From NCBI RefSeq assembly GCF_002355895.1, contig NZ_AP017652.1:1211001-1275000 (forward strand): DNA of 64,000 bases, given 5' to 3'. The DNA is from Streptococcus sp. NPS 308. Its GTDB lineage: Bacteria; Bacillota; Bacilli; Lactobacillales; Streptococcaceae. Shown here piece after piece: positions 63,399-64,000 of this stretch; positions within the stretch are counted from its first letter, which is position 1; the number at the start of each line of letters is the position of its first letter. The notes below the pieces were generated by a model. It searched no databases, was not told the DNA's origin, and saw only the letters and a list, made by a program, of their open reading frames with translations. The position numbers and the translations under genes are program-made.

Positions 63399-64000
63399 CT
63401 ATGTTCGGTGATAAACTTGTAGGCTTCTTGACCTGCGATAGCCCCATCTCCAACTGCTGTTGTCACTTGGCGAAGGTCTTTCTGGCGAACATCTCCAACT
63501 GCAAAGATGCCATCAACGCTAGTTTTCATGTGATTGTCTGTTACGATCCAGCCTGCCTGGTCTTGGATATTCAAATCCTTAACAAAATCACTAACAGGGT
63601 CCAGTCCAACATAGATAAAGACACCTCCGAAGGCTTGCTCTGTCACTTGACCAGTTTTTACATTTTCAAATACAACTGACTCTACTCGGTTTTCACCTTT
63701 GATTTCCTTAACTACAGAGTCCCAGATAAAGTTGACTTTTTCATTAGCAAAGGCACGGTCTTGCAAAACCTTTTGGGCACGAAGTTGGTCGCGACGGTGA
63801 ACAATAGTGACAGACTTGGCAAAGCGTGTCAAGAAGAGAGCTTCTTCTACCGCTGAATCTCCACCACCGACTACGAGCAAGTCTTGGTCACGGAAGAAAG
63901 CTCCATCACAGACCGCACAATAGGAAACGCCTCGGCTATTTAATTCTTCTTCTCCAGGAACATCTAAAAGACGGTGTTTAGAGCCAGTTGCCACGATGAC
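63395..64000 (-). CDS. trxB: Thioredoxin reductase, 3' part
   Basis: Last about 201 codons of an expected roughly 300; the 5' end lies beyond the right edge. Redox-active site CAVCDG (in GVSYCAVCDGAFF), NADPH-binding GGGDSAVEEALFL and HRRDQLRAQ, and the FAD-binding C-terminal GIFAVGDVRQKDLRQVTTAVGDGAIAG. Reduces thioredoxin with NADPH. The stop codon (63397-63395) lies inside the last bases of a BOX element, so the element supplies or has replaced the 3' flank. Confidence 0.95.
   Translation of the reverse strand, partial: VIVATGSKHRLLDVPGEEELNSRGVSYCAVCDGAFFRDQDLLVVGGGDSAVEEALFLTRFAKSVTIVHRRDQLRAQKVLQDRAFANEKVNFIWDSVVKEIKGENRVESVVFENVKTGQVTEQAFGGVFIYVGLDPVSDFVKDLNIQDQAGWIVTDNHMKTSVDGIFAVGDVRQKDLRQVTTAVGDGAIAGQEAYKFITEHS

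Overview
The window is chromosomal DNA of a mitis-group Streptococcus, most likely S. mitis or S. oralis-like rather than S. pneumoniae itself. The signs are low GC, the tmRNA tag AKNNTSYALAA, a canonical BOX element (63199-63398), a choline-binding surface protein, a start-plus-stop YSIRK signal-peptide remnant, a Pde2-type DHH enzyme, CppA, and proteins close to but not identical with the pneumococcal ones I remember. Most genes are housekeeping genes in short operons. Extended -10 promoters (TGnTATAAT) and compact terminators are common.

Layout. 0-8.6 kb: leftward genes for replication and rRNA modification (tmk, holB, yabA, rsmI), proline synthesis (proBAC), rluD, lspA and a CpsY/MtaR-like LysR regulator. 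8.8-15.5 kb: rplU-prp-rpmA with an L21-type leader, a YoaK-like protein, a Gfo/Idh oxidoreductase with a DEAD-box helicase, a DUF1934 protein, an HD hydrolase and yidA. 15.5-19.5 kb: an AT-rich accessory patch beside tRNA-Arg(CCT), holding the YSIRK remnant, a SEC10/PgrA choline-binding protein, an Xre regulator and integrase-arm-like repeats. 19.6-24.4 kb: rplS with its leader, two crcB genes, chorismate mutase, flavodoxin, pde2, a membrane protein, rpmE2 and a YbjQ protein. 24.4-31.1 kb: the pyrR-pyrB-carA-carB operon under PyrR attenuation, with a 720-base structured repeat region between carA and carB. 31.1-34.7 kb: nth, yceD, a small helical protein and an ABC-F gene with an attenuator leader. 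34.7-47.7 kb: htpX-lemA, rsmG, uraA (second PyrR leader), an EamA transporter, a serine hydrolase, cppA, an aquaglyceroporin and an ATP-grasp/esterase operon. 47.8-64 kb: thiI-iscS, ftsK, the fru operon with a cre site, two tRNA-Ser genes, a lipoprotein, tmRNA, a SGNH/HAD/CapA operon, def, rlmB, BOX and the 3' part of trxB.

How genes work together. PyrR senses UMP and controls both synthesis (pyrR-pyrB-carA-carB) and uptake (uraA) through leaders sharing the loop TCCCGTGAGG. Prp, encoded between L21 and L27, trims the N-terminal extension of L27. FruR, FruK and FruA form the fructose uptake unit, with a perfect cre site downstream of the promoter. IscS supplies sulfur to ThiI.

The most interesting signals are: (1) a leader for the ABC-F gene with a three-codon ORF (Met-Asn-Asn-stop), an anti-antiterminator hairpin, a 15-bp antiterminator and a terminator; (2) three 136-bp tandem repeats plus two long hairpins between carA and carB; (3) two genes for membrane proteins, each placed between an intact core gene and a diverged second copy of that gene's 3' end and terminator, as a single-crossover (Campbell-type) integration would leave; (4) three genes with a -10 box six bases before the start codon, predicting leaderless mRNAs; (5) an endonuclease III lacking two of the four iron-sulfur cysteines.
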